Below, in pieces: positions 1-9,560 of a stretch of DNA of 64,000 bases. The position numbers and the translations under genes are program-made. Under the pieces are notes generated by a model. The model saw nothing but the letters and a program-made list of their open reading frames with translations. It did not search any database and had not been told where the DNA came from. The stretch's first letter is position 1; the number at the start of each line of letters is the position of its first letter. The DNA comes from Methylobacterium ajmalii (lineage in GTDB: Bacteria; Pseudomonadota; Alphaproteobacteria; Rhizobiales; Beijerinckiaceae): assembly GCF_016613415.1 (NCBI RefSeq), contig NZ_JACWCT010000161.1, positions 1 through 64,000 on the forward strand. Reading direction: 5' to 3'.

Positions 1-259
1 CCTTGGTGAGCCATAACCTCACCAACTAGCTAATCAGACGCGGGCCGATCCTTCGGCAGATAAACCTTTCCCCAGGGCCAGAGGCCATGGGCGTATCCGG
101 TATTAGCTCAAGTTTCCCTGAGTTATTCCGAACCGAAGGGCACGTTCCCACGCGTTACTCACCCGTCTGCCGCTGACACCACGAGGATGCCCGCTCGACT
201 TGCATGTGTTAAGCCTGCCGCCAGCGTTCGCTCTGAGCCAGGATCAAACTCTCAAGTTG
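1..259 (-). rRNA. rrs: 16S ribosomal RNA, 5' part (runs off the window)
   Basis: The complement carries the universal bacterial 16S start AGAGTTTGATCCTGGCTCAG (around 234-253), followed by the V1-V2 region. The V1-V2 sequence resembles Methylobacterium 16S as I remember it, including the long GGGAACGTGCCCTTCGG block. Only about the first 260 bases are in the window. The exact mature 5' end is uncertain by a few bases. Confidence 0.97.
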
Positions 260-580
260 AAGAGCTGATCATAGCTGATCACAACATAAACGGAGGCTCA
301 CAACCGATCGGCGTTTCCACCTGATCGTGTGAGCACCGAAACGTCGAACCAGCATCATCCTACTCACGACCGGTTCCGAAGGAACCGACCCGCAGGGACG
401 ACGCCGTCCACGCTTCTCTTTCTCAGATGAACTTGTCAAAGAGCCGATCCGGGCGAAGCCAGATCTCGACCTTACCGGAAACGCAAAGCAGCGCCGGGTT
501 GCCCTGGCCCTTGCTCGCTCGTCTCTGGGGAGGTTCGGCGGGGCGGCCAGTTCGTCGGCGCCCCGTCGGTGAGCGGCTGT
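260..580 (-). promoter_or_regulatory. rRNA operon leader with boxA-like antitermination site
   Basis: This gene-free stretch lies upstream of the 16S gene on the minus strand. It contains GGCTCTTTGACAAG (complement of 432-445) followed by a GAGAAAGAG block, the arrangement typical of alphaproteobacterial 16S leaders and similar to the boxA site used for rRNA antitermination. The rrn promoter should lie upstream, between here and the end of the sbnI-like gene. I cannot point to its -35/-10 boxes with confidence. Confidence 0.6.
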
Positions 581-1105
581 CTAAGGGTAGCCGGCTCCCC
601 TGTCAACACGGGGCCAGAACCGCGGGGATGGGTGGGGTTTTCCGGCGTCGAACGGGAGCATCGGACGCCCCGGAGACAGTTCGGTTCCGTCGGGAATCGT
701 GGATGCGCCAAGGGGTTCGCCGAGCAACTGAGCCAGCGCCACGGAAGCGGGCGGTTCGGGCGCGAAGCTGTGTCGGGTGGTCTTGGGCGGGTAGAGGTGC
801 CCGGCGAGGGCCCGGCGCAGGACCTCGCCGCGGGTCGGGACGATCCCGGGCCGCCAGGAGGCGAGGGGCACCGTGTCATAGTCGTAGAGCCGCACCGGCA
901 CCCGGGAAAGGCCGAGCTGGATCGCGGTGGCGAGACGATGATGGCCGTCGAGCACCGCGAGGGTGTCGCGCTCGACGCAGATCGGCTGGGTCCAGGCCTG
1001 CTCGGCGAGGATGAGCGCGATCACCTCGCCGATCCGGCCCCGCACCGTCTCCTCGGTCGGGCGCAGCAGGCGCGGCGGGATCAGGGACAACTCGCTCATG
1101 GTCAT
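581..1105 (-). CDS. sbnI: SbnI-like ParB-fold protein (free L-serine kinase / regulator)
   Basis: The 174-residue protein has the ParB/Srx-type motif LDGHHR in its N-terminal half. In Staphylococcus, SbnI phosphorylates free L-serine to O-phosphoserine, the substrate of SbnA, and also regulates the operon in response to heme. It is the last gene of the leftward siderophore operon, and its ATG overlaps the TGA of the decarboxylase gene (ATGA). It is shorter than staphylococcal SbnI (about 254 residues), so the C-terminal part is reduced and the regulatory role is less certain than the kinase role. Start: ATG at 1105; an in-frame ATG lies two codons further in. Confidence 0.8.
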   Translation of the reverse strand: MTMSELSLIPPRLLRPTEETVRGRIGEVIALILAEQAWTQPICVERDTLAVLDGHHRLATAIQLGLSRVPVRLYDYDTVPLASWRPGIVPTRGEVLRRALAGHLYPPKTTRHSFAPEPPASVALAQLLGEPLGASTIPDGTELSPGRPMLPFDAGKPHPSPRFWPRVDRGAGYP

Positions 1106-2310
1106 GCCCGCGCCACATGGCCCTGGTCGAGAAACAGCCGCTCCGGATAGGCATGGCGCAGGAAGTCGTGATGCGAGATGTCCCAGCCATAGGCGCCGGC
1201 CATCTCGAAGCGAACGAGGTCGCCGACCCGGATCCGCCGCACGGGGACGTCGCGGGCGAGCACGTCCTTGGGCGTGCACAATTCGCCCGCCAGGGTGACG
1301 GCGGTGTCGGCCAGTTCCGGCCGAGTCCAGGGATGGGTCCAGGCCTCCCGCGGGAGGATACTGAACGGGTGGTCGTGCGCCCAGGAGCTCGGCAGGCGGA
1401 AGTGGTGGGTGCCGCCTCGCAGGAGCGCGAAGGCGCGGCCGTGGCTGCGCTTCACGTCGAGGACCTCGCACAGGTAGGCCGCGTGGTAGGCCGCCACGAT
1501 GCGCCCGCACTCGAACTGGAGCGCGGGACCGCCCGCGTCGAGATGGGGGCGCAGCGCCTGCGCGAAGGCGGCGACGTCGAAGCGCCAGTCGGGGTCGGCG
1601 TAATCCACGCCCCAGCCGCCGCCGAGATTGACGACGCGCAGGTCCACCCCGTGCTCCGCGGCGAGGGAGCGGGCGAGGGCGAGCTCGGCGGCGCAGAGGG
1701 CGGCATGGCCGATGGCGTCGCGGTTGTTCGAGACGGTGTGAAAGTGGAAGCCGTCGAGGCGCAGGGACCGGTAGTCGCGCGCGAGCGCGATGGCGTCGGG
1801 GATCGCCCCCTGCTCGATGCCGAACTGGGTGGCGGCGCCCCCCATGGTCAGGGTCGCGCCCGGGACCGGCCCGGTCAGGTTGACCCGCAGCAGGATCGGC
1901 AGGGTCACGCCGGCCCGCGCCGCCGCGGCGTTCGCGAGATGCAGCCCGTGCAGGCTTTCGACGTGCAGCCGCTCAACCCCGTGGGCGAGGATCACCCGCA
2001 TGTCCTCCTCGGTGCGGGCGGGCCCGCCCATCACGATGCGGGCCTCCGGCCCGACCGCCTCGCGCACCCGCAGCACCTCGCCGGCGGAGGCGACCTCGAA
2101 GCCGCTCACGCAGGGCTCCAGCGCGCGCAGGACGTGCGGGTCGCTGTTGGCCTTGACGGCGTAGAGGAACGACGTGCCGGGCGGGAGCGGCGCCGTCAGG
2201 ATTCGGGCCTGGCGCCGCAGGGCGTCGAGGTCGTGCAGGAAGGCGCAAACCGGCCGGTCCGCGCGCGCGACGGCGGCGACGGTCTCGGTCGTGGGGCGAT
2301 ACAGGGTCAT
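1102..2310 (-). CDS. sbnH: SbnH-like PLP-dependent decarboxylase
   Basis: The protein has 402 residues and is a fold-type III PLP decarboxylase of the ornithine/diaminopimelate decarboxylase family. The PLP lysine is in AVKAN near the N-terminus. The glycine-rich phosphate loop is GGGWGVDY, and the active-site cysteine motif is ELCTPKD. In staphyloferrin B assembly SbnH decarboxylates citryl-diaminopropionate to citryl-diaminoethane. Its start overlaps the stop of the upstream citrate synthase gene (ATGA) and its stop overlaps the sbnI-like start, so translation is probably coupled. Confidence 0.9.
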   Translation of the reverse strand: MTLYRPTTETVAAVARADRPVCAFLHDLDALRRQARILTAPLPPGTSFLYAVKANSDPHVLRALEPCVSGFEVASAGEVLRVREAVGPEARIVMGGPARTEEDMRVILAHGVERLHVESLHGLHLANAAAARAGVTLPILLRVNLTGPVPGATLTMGGAATQFGIEQGAIPDAIALARDYRSLRLDGFHFHTVSNNRDAIGHAALCAAELALARSLAAEHGVDLRVVNLGGGWGVDYADPDWRFDVAAFAQALRPHLDAGGPALQFECGRIVAAYHAAYLCEVLDVKRSHGRAFALLRGGTHHFRLPSSWAHDHPFSILPREAWTHPWTRPELADTAVTLAGELCTPKDVLARDVPVRRIRVGDLVRFEMAGAYGWDISHHDFLRHAYPERLFLDQGHVARA

Positions 2311-3089
2311 CGGGAGGCTCCCGGAAGGTTGCGCCAGATGCGGTCGGCGTCGGTGAGGGCGCGGCGCAGCAGGCCGCGATCGTTGGCGACGAGGAGGCCG
2401 CGCACGCCCTCCTCGCGCAGGCGCGGCAGGTCCGCCTCGATGCGGGTGACGGCGAAGGCATGGATGCCGGCCTCCCGGCAGGCGCGGACCACCGCCGAGC
2501 CGGCGGCGGCGACGGCCGGGGCGCCGGTCTGCCAGGGCAGGCCGATCGCCTGCGAATAGTCGGCCGCCCCGAAGAGCAGCCCGTCGACGCCCTTAAGCCG
2601 GGCGATGGCCGGGGCCGCCTCGAGGCCCGCCGGATCCTCGATCATCGCGATCACCAGGGTTTCGGCGTCGAGGCGGGCCGGCATGGCGGGAAGGTCGGCG
2701 TCGCCGTAGCGGCCGAGCCGCCCGGCATTGAGGCCGCGGATCCCCAGGGGGGCGTGGCGGGCGCGCCGGACCGCCTCGGCGGCTTCGGACAGGGAGGAGA
2801 CTCGCGGCACCACGATGCCGGCCGCCCCCGCATCGAGGCTCTGGAGGATGCGCTCGGAGCCCGCCCCCGGCACCCGCACGAGGGCGCTGAGGCCGGCCCG
2901 GTCGGCCGCCGCGATCATCCGTTCCAGGTCCGCGCCGTCGACGAGCGTGTGCTCGAGGTCGACGAGCACGAAGTCGAAACCGGCCACCGCGGCGATCTCG
3001 ACGATCTCGGGCGCGGGAATCGACACGAACAGGCCGCCGGCCGTCCGCCCGGCCTCGATGAGGCGCTTCAGGCGAAGGCGCGCGCTCAC
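2307..3089 (-). CDS. sbnG: SbnG-like citrate synthase (HpcH/HpaI aldolase family)
   Basis: The 260-residue protein starts at GTG 3089, inside the stop of the NIS synthetase fusion (GTGA). The class II aldolase signatures are LVDLEH, MIEDPAGLE (metal-binding Glu) and GAADYS (metal-binding Asp). SbnG condenses oxaloacetate and acetyl-CoA to citrate, giving the pathway its own citrate supply independent of the TCA cycle. The HpcH/HpaI family also contains true aldolases; the position between sbnF- and sbnH-like genes decides the call. Confidence 0.88.
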   Translation of the reverse strand: MSARLRLKRLIEAGRTAGGLFVSIPAPEIVEIAAVAGFDFVLVDLEHTLVDGADLERMIAAADRAGLSALVRVPGAGSERILQSLDAGAAGIVVPRVSSLSEAAEAVRRARHAPLGIRGLNAGRLGRYGDADLPAMPARLDAETLVIAMIEDPAGLEAAPAIARLKGVDGLLFGAADYSQAIGLPWQTGAPAVAAAGSAVVRACREAGIHAFAVTRIEADLPRLREEGVRGLLVANDRGLLRRALTDADRIWRNLPGASR

Positions 3090-6000
3090 AGAAGCGGCCC
3101 CAGGCCGGCCAGGGGGTTGGGCCGGCGCCGGCCGCTGGCGTGGGCGGGATCGAGGCGGCGGCGCGCCAGGTCCTCGACCACCAGGGTGTCGGCGGTCAGG
3201 CGGTAGCGCAGCGCCCCGGCCCGGGCCGCCGGATGGGCCGTGCAATGCCCGGCCAACGCCGCGACGACCCGCTCCCAGAACCGCGCCTCGGGATAGCCGA
3301 ACCAGAGGTCGAGGCCGTAGCCGAGCTCGGCGAGGTTCACGCCGAACAGGGCGTCGACCATGAAGTCGCGCACGTCCTCGACGTCCCGGGCCTCGACGTA
3401 GGAATTGGCGTTGACGCGGGCGTGCTCGGGCGGCGTCGGGGTCAGGAGCGGGCGCCGGGCGACGTGGTCGGGGATGAACCGGACCCCGTCGTGGAAGTCC
3501 TTGAGGGCGACGCGGGCCGGCCAGCCGTCGCGGTGGAGGAGCGCCATGTTCTGCTGGTGGCTCTCGACCGCGATGCCCTCGGCCAGGAGGAGGTGCACCA
3601 CCGGCAGCATCGCGACGGCGAGCAGCCGGTCGAGCCACGGCTCGATCCCGTGCCGGGCGATCCAGCCGGCGATGAACGGCGCGCCCCGGTCGTGGTGGGT
3701 GAGCGCCGTGAACGGCACCGCCGCCTCCCCGTCGCGCAGGTGCGGCGTCAGGGGATCGCGCCAGATCGCCGAGAGCGCGCCCCGCGTCGTGCCGTCCCGG
3801 TCGTGCGGCGGGAGCGCGGTGACCGCGACGCCCATCCGCTCGGCGAGGAGCACCACGCCGCTGTCGCGCAGGTAGGGGTTTTCGGCCGCGATCTCCGCGA
3901 GCCAGCCGCTGACGATCGGGGCGTTGAGCACCGTGTGGGGGGCGAGGGTGCGCGCCGTCGAGGTGTTGCGGATCGAGAGCGCGAGCTTCAGCGAAGGCGC
4001 GCCCGGCGCCGTGCGGTCGGCGAGCGTGCGGATCGATTGCTGCGCGCCGTAGAGGTGGGGGCTTTCGCCGAGCACCACCACGCGGCCGGCCCGCTCTTCG
4101 GCCTCGGTCGCGGCCTCGCCGACCTGGCGCCACTGCCAGGGATGGACCGGGAGGAGCACGAACTCGTCCGCCCGCCCGTCGAGCCGGCCCCGGAACTCCG
4201 CCAGGATCTCCGGACCGAGGCTCTGGGCCAGCAGCGCGTCGTCCTGCCCGCCGGCCTCGGCCAGGGAGCCGGCGACCGCGAGCGACCGGTGGACGGCGAT
4301 CCAGACCGGGCGCAGGGGCCGCCCGAATTCCGGCCCGAAGGCGCGGTTGTCCCGCGGGGTGAAGCCGATCCGGGACTTGAAGCAGGGATGGTAGCGGTGC
4401 CCGTCCGGCAGCGCACCCTCCAGGGCCTCGTAGGAGAGGCCGGCGAGGGCCGTGCCGGCGCCCTGGAGGAGGCTCGCGGCGTGGTTTGCCTGCGTGCGCG
4501 CCAGTTCCTCGGCGAAGCGGGCGTGGTCGGCGCCCGTGCCGGGCAGGTCCGGCAGCAGGTCGGCGAGGAAGGCCGAAGCGTCGTGAACCGACGAGGCGTC
4601 GACCGACGGGGCGTCGCGGACGGACTCGGCGGTGGAGGCCGGATCGGTCTCCGCCACGATGCTGCCGGGGATGACCAGGACGCGCTCGTATCCCCGCATG
4701 CGCCGGCCCCGCGCGCGGTAGCGCGTCCGGCCGTGCGACGGGACGAGGGTGATCGACAGGTCCGCGTCCGGCCCGGACAGGGTGGCCACGCAAGCGGGCA
4801 GCAGGTCCTCGTGCAGGAGGGCGCCGAGGAGCTGCCCGGTGACCCGGGTGCCGGCCTCGTGCCAGGCCTGCGCCTCGCTTTGCGCGCGGGCGGCTCTCAG
4901 CGGGTTGGCGAGGGCGACGTAGTCGGGGCGCTCGCCCCGGCCGGCGAGGCAGCTCGCGAGGTTGGCCTTGGCCGGGAGCGTCGGGGCGGCGAGGAGCCGC
5001 TCGATGAGGGCCGTCGTCGCGGCGTCCTCGTCGCAGGCCGCGAGGCTGTGCGCGACGACCTGCCAGAGCGGCGCCTCGGCGAGGTCGGCGGCCCGGGCCA
5101 CCGTCGCGACCACATGGGCGACCTGGTTGACGACGAGGTAGTAGAGCAGGCGCCGCCAGGCCTCCTCGGCGCCGTAGAGGACGGCAGGGTCGAGGGCGAG
5201 GTCGGGTACGCGGCGGCGGAAACGCGCGCCGTCGATGCTCGCACCTTCGAGGTCGCGCACCACCAGGCGGGACGGCAGGCCGCCGTCGAGGACGAGCAGG
5301 CTGTTCTGGGCGTGCGCCTCGAGGCTGATGCCGGTGCGGGCGAACAGGCGCAACGGCGGCAGGATCGCCGCGCCGGCATAGGCGCGCAGCCACGCCGCGG
5401 CGTCCTCGGCCGTGGCGAGCGACGCCCCGATCGCGGCGAGGACCGGGCGGCCGTCGCGGGGCGAGGGTTCGAGGAGCCCCGCCACCACCAGGGCCGGGCC
5501 CGCCGGGCCCTCCCGTACCAGGACGCCAGTGACCGCCTCGAACGCGGGATCGGCGAGGGCGAGGGCTCCGGGCTCGCCGAGGATGTCGAGGCCGCAGGCC
5601 GCCACCGTCTCGGGCAGGGCCGCGAGCGCGCGGGCGGCGGACAGGCTGCGGGCGAGGTGCTCGCGGCTGTTGGTGCGGGCGAAGTTGGTGATGCGGGCCG
5701 CGATCGGCAGCTTGAGAAACAGGTTCTCGGTGGCGGAAAACACCGTTCGCACGGAGGAGGTCGGCGTGACCGGCGTGCCGGAGGGCGGGGTGATCGCGAG
5801 GCGGCCCTGCGCCACGAGGGCCCGGATCGCCGGATCGGCTTCGAGCCGGGCGGCCTGCCAGGGATGGCTCGGGATCACGACCCGGCCCGCCATCGTCTCC
5901 CGCGACAGCCCCGACAGGCGCGCGAGCGCCGCGCCGATCCACGCCTCGGCCTCGGGCTCGCGCCACAGGGTCGCGGCGAGGGCGGGATCGGCCACGAGCC

Positions 6001-6538
6001 AGCGCAGGCGGAACGAGGCCGCCCGCTCCGGGGCGTAGAGGTCCGAATCCGTCTCGGAGAAGCCGTCGACGCTCTTGGCGAGGGGATGGAACGGGTGGCC
6101 GTGCCAGAGGCCCTGCTCGAGCCCGGTCGGCGTCGGCTCGAAGGGCCGGGCGGCGCAGGCCCGGGCATGGTCGCGCGAGCGGCGCAGGCCGTCGAGGAGG
6201 CGGCGCTTCATCGCCTCCCGCACCGGCGTCGCCTCCGGCACCGCGGCGTCGATCATCCGCCGGGCGAGGTCGGCGGGACCGTCGAGGTCGACGACGCGGC
6301 CGTCGGGCAGCCGCAGCCGGCACGGCCCCCAGGCGTGGAACCCGCCGGGCGAGGCGTGCCGGCAGGGTGCCAGCAGCGTCGCGTCGCCGAGGGGGATCGT
6401 GCAGGTCTCGCCCTCCGGGGGCACGAGGTTGGGGCTGCGCTCGCGCAGCCAGGTGTTGATCAGGCGCTCGACGGCGAGGCCGGCCTGCACGGCATCGACG
6501 GCCTCCGGGGCCGGCCGGGCGAGGGGCGAGGGCATCAT
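3086..6538 (-). CDS. sbnEF: Fused SbnE-SbnF NIS siderophore synthetase (two IucA/IucC domains)
   Basis: The protein has 1150 residues, about twice the usual 580-600 of an IucA/IucC enzyme. The first domain shows IPSHPWQ (near residue 225), TSSVRTVF and KLPI. After a linker, the second shows CFKSRIGF, LLPVHPWQW (near 799), QQSIRTL and LKLALSIRNT. Both halves keep the HPWQ, S-x-R-T and AHAQN/SHQQN nucleotide-binding motifs, so both look active. The gene occupies exactly the sbnE and sbnF slots, so the two halves probably join citrate to L-2,3-diaminopropionate and add the second diaminopropionate. The start MM at 6538 overlaps the MFS gene stop (ATGA). No frameshift is needed to read through. 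Confidence 0.9.
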   Translation of the reverse strand: MMPSPLARPAPEAVDAVQAGLAVERLINTWLRERSPNLVPPEGETCTIPLGDATLLAPCRHASPGGFHAWGPCRLRLPDGRVVDLDGPADLARRMIDAAVPEATPVREAMKRRLLDGLRRSRDHARACAARPFEPTPTGLEQGLWHGHPFHPLAKSVDGFSETDSDLYAPERAASFRLRWLVADPALAATLWREPEAEAWIGAALARLSGLSRETMAGRVVIPSHPWQAARLEADPAIRALVAQGRLAITPPSGTPVTPTSSVRTVFSATENLFLKLPIAARITNFARTNSREHLARSLSAARALAALPETVAACGLDILGEPGALALADPAFEAVTGVLVREGPAGPALVVAGLLEPSPRDGRPVLAAIGASLATAEDAAAWLRAYAGAAILPPLRLFARTGISLEAHAQNSLLVLDGGLPSRLVVRDLEGASIDGARFRRRVPDLALDPAVLYGAEEAWRRLLYYLVVNQVAHVVATVARAADLAEAPLWQVVAHSLAACDEDAATTALIERLLAAPTLPAKANLASCLAGRGERPDYVALANPLRAARAQSEAQAWHEAGTRVTGQLLGALLHEDLLPACVATLSGPDADLSITLVPSHGRTRYRARGRRMRGYERVLVIPGSIVAETDPASTAESVRDAPSVDASSVHDASAFLADLLPDLPGTGADHARFAEELARTQANHAASLLQGAGTALAGLSYEALEGALPDGHRYHPCFKSRIGFTPRDNRAFGPEFGRPLRPVWIAVHRSLAVAGSLAEAGGQDDALLAQSLGPEILAEFRGRLDGRADEFVLLPVHPWQWRQVGEAATEAEERAGRVVVLGESPHLYGAQQSIRTLADRTAPGAPSLKLALSIRNTSTARTLAPHTVLNAPIVSGWLAEIAAENPYLRDSGVVLLAERMGVAVTALPPHDRDGTTRGALSAIWRDPLTPHLRDGEAAVPFTALTHHDRGAPFIAGWIARHGIEPWLDRLLAVAMLPVVHLLLAEGIAVESHQQNMALLHRDGWPARVALKDFHDGVRFIPDHVARRPLLTPTPPEHARVNANSYVEARDVEDVRDFMVDALFGVNLAELGYGLDLWFGYPEARFWERVVAALAGHCTAHPAARAGALRYRLTADTLVVEDLARRRLDPAHASGRRRPNPLAGLGPLL

Positions 6539-7731
6539 GGGGCGCGGCTCCGGGCAACGGGGTGAGGGGCGAGAAGGACTGGAACGAGGGCGAGGGCGCC
6601 GGCGAGCGACAGCCCCGCCGCCACGAGGAGCGGGCCCGACGGGCCGAGGGGCGCGAGGGCGAGGCCCGCCGCGACCGGACCGAGGAGCTGGCCGACGGTG
6701 AGCCCGGCCCGGGCCCGGGCGAGGGCGGTGGTGCGGCTCGGCCCCGCCTTCTCCGCTGCCGCGAACAGGGCGGGCGCCTGCCCGGCGAACACCGCCCCCT
6801 GGAGGAGGCGCAGGGCGACGATGCCGGCGAGCCCGAGGCCGAGCGGGACGCCCGCATAGGCGAGGCCGCAGCCGACGAGCGACAGGCCGAGCGCGAGGAC
6901 CGGCGCGGCGCCGTCGAGACCCCGCGCCCAGAGCGGCAGGATCAGGAGGGCGACGGCCCAGCTCAGGCTGTGCAGGAGGCCGATCAGGCCGGGGGTGTAG
7001 AGGCCGGCATCGTGCGCGCTCGCCCAGGTCGGGAAGAAGGCGACGAACGCGAAGGCGCCGGCGCTGCCGCAGGTCCCGGCGAGCAGCAGGGGCAGGAGCG
7101 TCGGCGCATCGCGGGTGCCGGAGGTGGCGCGCGCGGCCTCCGGCTCGGCCGCCAGCCCCCGGGCGGCGCGGGCCGCCGCCAGGGTCAGGACGAGGATCAG
7201 CCCGGCGCAGGCGAGCATCAGCCCGCCGATCCCGCCGCGCTCGAAGGCGAGCCCGCCGGCGAGCGGTCCGAGAAGGCAACCGGCCGAGACCGCCTGCTGC
7301 ATCAGCGCGAAGCCGCGCCCCGCGCTGCCGCCCGTCGCCCGGAAGGCGAGGGCCAGCACGACGCCGCCGCCGGCGAGACCCTGGACGAGACGGCCGACCA
7401 CGAGGAGCAGCGGATCGGTCGCGAGCGCGATCAGCCCGCAGCTCGCCGCCGACAGGAGGCCGGTCCAGACGACCAGGGAGGAGAGCGACAGGCGCCGCGA
7501 CAGGACCGTCCAGGCCGGCGTCATCGCCAGGGTGGTGACGGCCGGCGCGGCCAGAACCAACGCGGTCCAGAAGGCCGGGGTCGCGCCCATCCGGGCGGCT
7601 TCCATCCTGGCGACATGGAGCCCGAGCACCGGCAGCAGCGCGAGCGGGGCCGCCGTCACCGCGAGCTGGAGCAGCACCAGGACGGCGAGCCCGGCGCGGC
7701 CGATGGCGGGCCAGCCCGCCCCCGCCGTCAC
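6535..7731 (-). CDS. sbnD: SbnD-like MFS siderophore exporter
   Basis: The 398-residue protein is almost entirely hydrophobic helices separated by short Arg-rich loops, as in 12-helix major facilitator transporters. It sits in the sbnD position between the first NIS synthetase and the fused one, overlapping both by 4 bases. In Staphylococcus SbnD exports staphyloferrin B. The family assignment is secure; substrate is inferred from context. Confidence 0.85.
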   Translation of the reverse strand: MTAGAGWPAIGRAGLAVLVLLQLAVTAAPLALLPVLGLHVARMEAARMGATPAFWTALVLAAPAVTTLAMTPAWTVLSRRLSLSSLVVWTGLLSAASCGLIALATDPLLLVVGRLVQGLAGGGVVLALAFRATGGSAGRGFALMQQAVSAGCLLGPLAGGLAFERGGIGGLMLACAGLILVLTLAAARAARGLAAEPEAARATSGTRDAPTLLPLLLAGTCGSAGAFAFVAFFPTWASAHDAGLYTPGLIGLLHSLSWAVALLILPLWARGLDGAAPVLALGLSLVGCGLAYAGVPLGLGLAGIVALRLLQGAVFAGQAPALFAAAEKAGPSRTTALARARAGLTVGQLLGPVAAGLALAPLGPSGPLLVAAGLSLAGALALVPVLLAPHPVARSRAP

Positions 7732-9548
7732 CGGCCCACCCCGGGGGCGAGCGGGTTCGGCGCCCGGCCGAGCCGGCTCGGCATCGAGGTCGTGAGCGCC
7801 GGCGCGGCGAGCAGCGGCGCCAGCACCTCCTTGAACGGCGCGTCCGGGCGGGCGACGAGGCAGGACGCGACGAGCGCCTTGCGCGCCGCCGGGACCTCCA
7901 CCCCGTCGAGCGCAGCCTCGACCGTGGCGATCAGGATCTGGCGCGCCTGCGCCAGGGTGAAGCCGCGGCCCGCCGCCGCGAAGGCCTCGGCCACCGCCCG
8001 GAGCGCCACGTCGAGCGCCAGGGTCTGGGCGTAGGCGATCAGGTCCTCGGGCCGGCGCAACAGCAGGGAATTGCGGCGCGGATCGGTGACCAGATAGGCC
8101 GGGACCGGCAGGCCGACGCCGGCGAGCCAGTCGGGGGCGGTGCGCACCGTGTCGTGGTCGCGCAGGATCAGGCGGCGGGGCCGTCCGGACTCGAAGGCCA
8201 CGAGGGCGTTCTGGCCGTGAAGCTCCGGCACGAAGCCGAGGCAGGCGCAGCGCAGGGCCGTGCCGAGGACGAGGCCGGCGATGTCCGTGAACAGGACCGA
8301 GAGATCGGGTGCGTCCCCGGCGACCGCCTGCAGGGCCGGCGGCACGCCGCCGCGCGGCGCGACCGCGAGGCTTGCGAGCGGTACCGCCGGGGCTACGGGC
8401 AAGCGGCGCAAGGCGCAGCCGAGAAGGCCGGGACGCTCCGCGTAGAGGTCGCCGTCGGCCTCCGCGAAGTGCCAGAACGCGGTTTCGTCGGCGATCAGGA
8501 CCGTGCGGGCGAGTTCCGGGTCGCGGGCGATCCCGGCGGCGAGGAGCGCCGCGCCGTGCAGGCCGTTATGCAGCGATTGCGGCGGCAGCAGGCGGCGCAC
8601 CCCGAGGGTCCGCACGTCGAGGGGCAGCTTGAGGTGGAGCCCCGGCCGCGTCGGCAGCGCCACGGTGCGCAACGACGAGGTCGCGGCGACGAGCGGCCCG
8701 CGAAAATCGAGGGGCACGAGGCGCCCGCCCCGGATCTCGGGGGCGAAGCGCTCGGGGAGAACGTGCGCGGCCTGCCAGGGATGGAGCGGCAGGGCGACGT
8801 GCGAGCCGTCGAGGCCGCACGCCTCCATCTCTTGCGCGAGCAGCGCCCGTTGCGACGGATCGAGGAGCCAGGCGGCGGGATCCAGCGGCGCCGCGCCGGG
8901 CGAGCGGTCCAGGCGGTCGCGGGCGAGCGCGCACCAGGACAGGGCGAAATAGCGCCCGGCCTCGGCGCCGTAGGCGAGGCTCTCGGCCCTGTCGAAGCCG
9001 CCGCGGGCGCGGGCGAGCGGATGGAACGGCCGGTCGCGCCAGGCCGCGAGGCGCTCCCAGGCGAGCGGCGCGGCCACCGCATCGCCCGACAGCGCCTGCG
9101 CCACCAGAGGGTCGGTCGCGGCCTCGCGGTCGGGCAGCGCGTCGAGGACGCCGTCCATCGCCGCGAGGGTCCGCTGGCGGATGGCGGGCGGGAGGTCGGG
9201 CAGCGCGTCGAGGGCGAGCGCGAGCAGCCCCGCCGCGTCGAGCTCCCGTGTCCCGCGGGCGGTCTCGAACCGGGTGCCGCCGGCAAGCCGCACGCCGTCG
9301 CGCCATTCGTCCGGCCGCACCCGGGCCCGCAAGTGGCCCGGCCCGAGGGCCAGGGCGTAGTCGTGGGTCCCGTCCTCGCTCGGGCCCCCGAGGATTCCGC
9401 GGCTGCGCAGGCCCGCGACGTCCTCGATCCAGAGCGCGTCGAAGAGTTCGGACAGGATCTCCCGGGCGGCGCCATGCGGCGCGGGCGCGCGGGGGCGATC
9501 CCGGGCGATGTACCGGGAAGGGGCGGGGATCGACGGCACGGCGTTCAT
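7728..9548 (-). CDS. sbnC: SbnC-like NIS siderophore synthetase (IucA/IucC family)
   Basis: The 606-residue protein has the family motifs LPLHPWQAAHVL, TSSLRTV, KLPLDVRT, ELHGQNALV and LILRDHDTVR in order, of normal length for one IucA/IucC synthetase. In staphyloferrin B assembly SbnC joins 2-oxoglutarate to the citryl intermediate. The ATG at 9548 is 12 bases after the sbnB-like stop, and the gene ends in a 4-base overlap with the MFS gene. Confidence 0.9.
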   Translation of the reverse strand: MNAVPSIPAPSRYIARDRPRAPAPHGAAREILSELFDALWIEDVAGLRSRGILGGPSEDGTHDYALALGPGHLRARVRPDEWRDGVRLAGGTRFETARGTRELDAAGLLALALDALPDLPPAIRQRTLAAMDGVLDALPDREAATDPLVAQALSGDAVAAPLAWERLAAWRDRPFHPLARARGGFDRAESLAYGAEAGRYFALSWCALARDRLDRSPGAAPLDPAAWLLDPSQRALLAQEMEACGLDGSHVALPLHPWQAAHVLPERFAPEIRGGRLVPLDFRGPLVAATSSLRTVALPTRPGLHLKLPLDVRTLGVRRLLPPQSLHNGLHGAALLAAGIARDPELARTVLIADETAFWHFAEADGDLYAERPGLLGCALRRLPVAPAVPLASLAVAPRGGVPPALQAVAGDAPDLSVLFTDIAGLVLGTALRCACLGFVPELHGQNALVAFESGRPRRLILRDHDTVRTAPDWLAGVGLPVPAYLVTDPRRNSLLLRRPEDLIAYAQTLALDVALRAVAEAFAAAGRGFTLAQARQILIATVEAALDGVEVPAARKALVASCLVARPDAPFKEVLAPLLAAPALTTSMPSRLGRAPNPLAPGVGR

Positions 9549-9560
9549 CGAGGCGCTCCC

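Noticed and set aside
1117-2559. Long plus-strand open frame opposite sbnG/sbnH
   Set aside because: It is the antisense of a clearly recognisable enzyme gene; high GC makes long shadow frames common here.
3140-6565. 1141-codon plus-strand open frame
   Set aside because: Antisense of the NIS synthetase fusion; Gly/Arg/Val-rich with no domain pattern.
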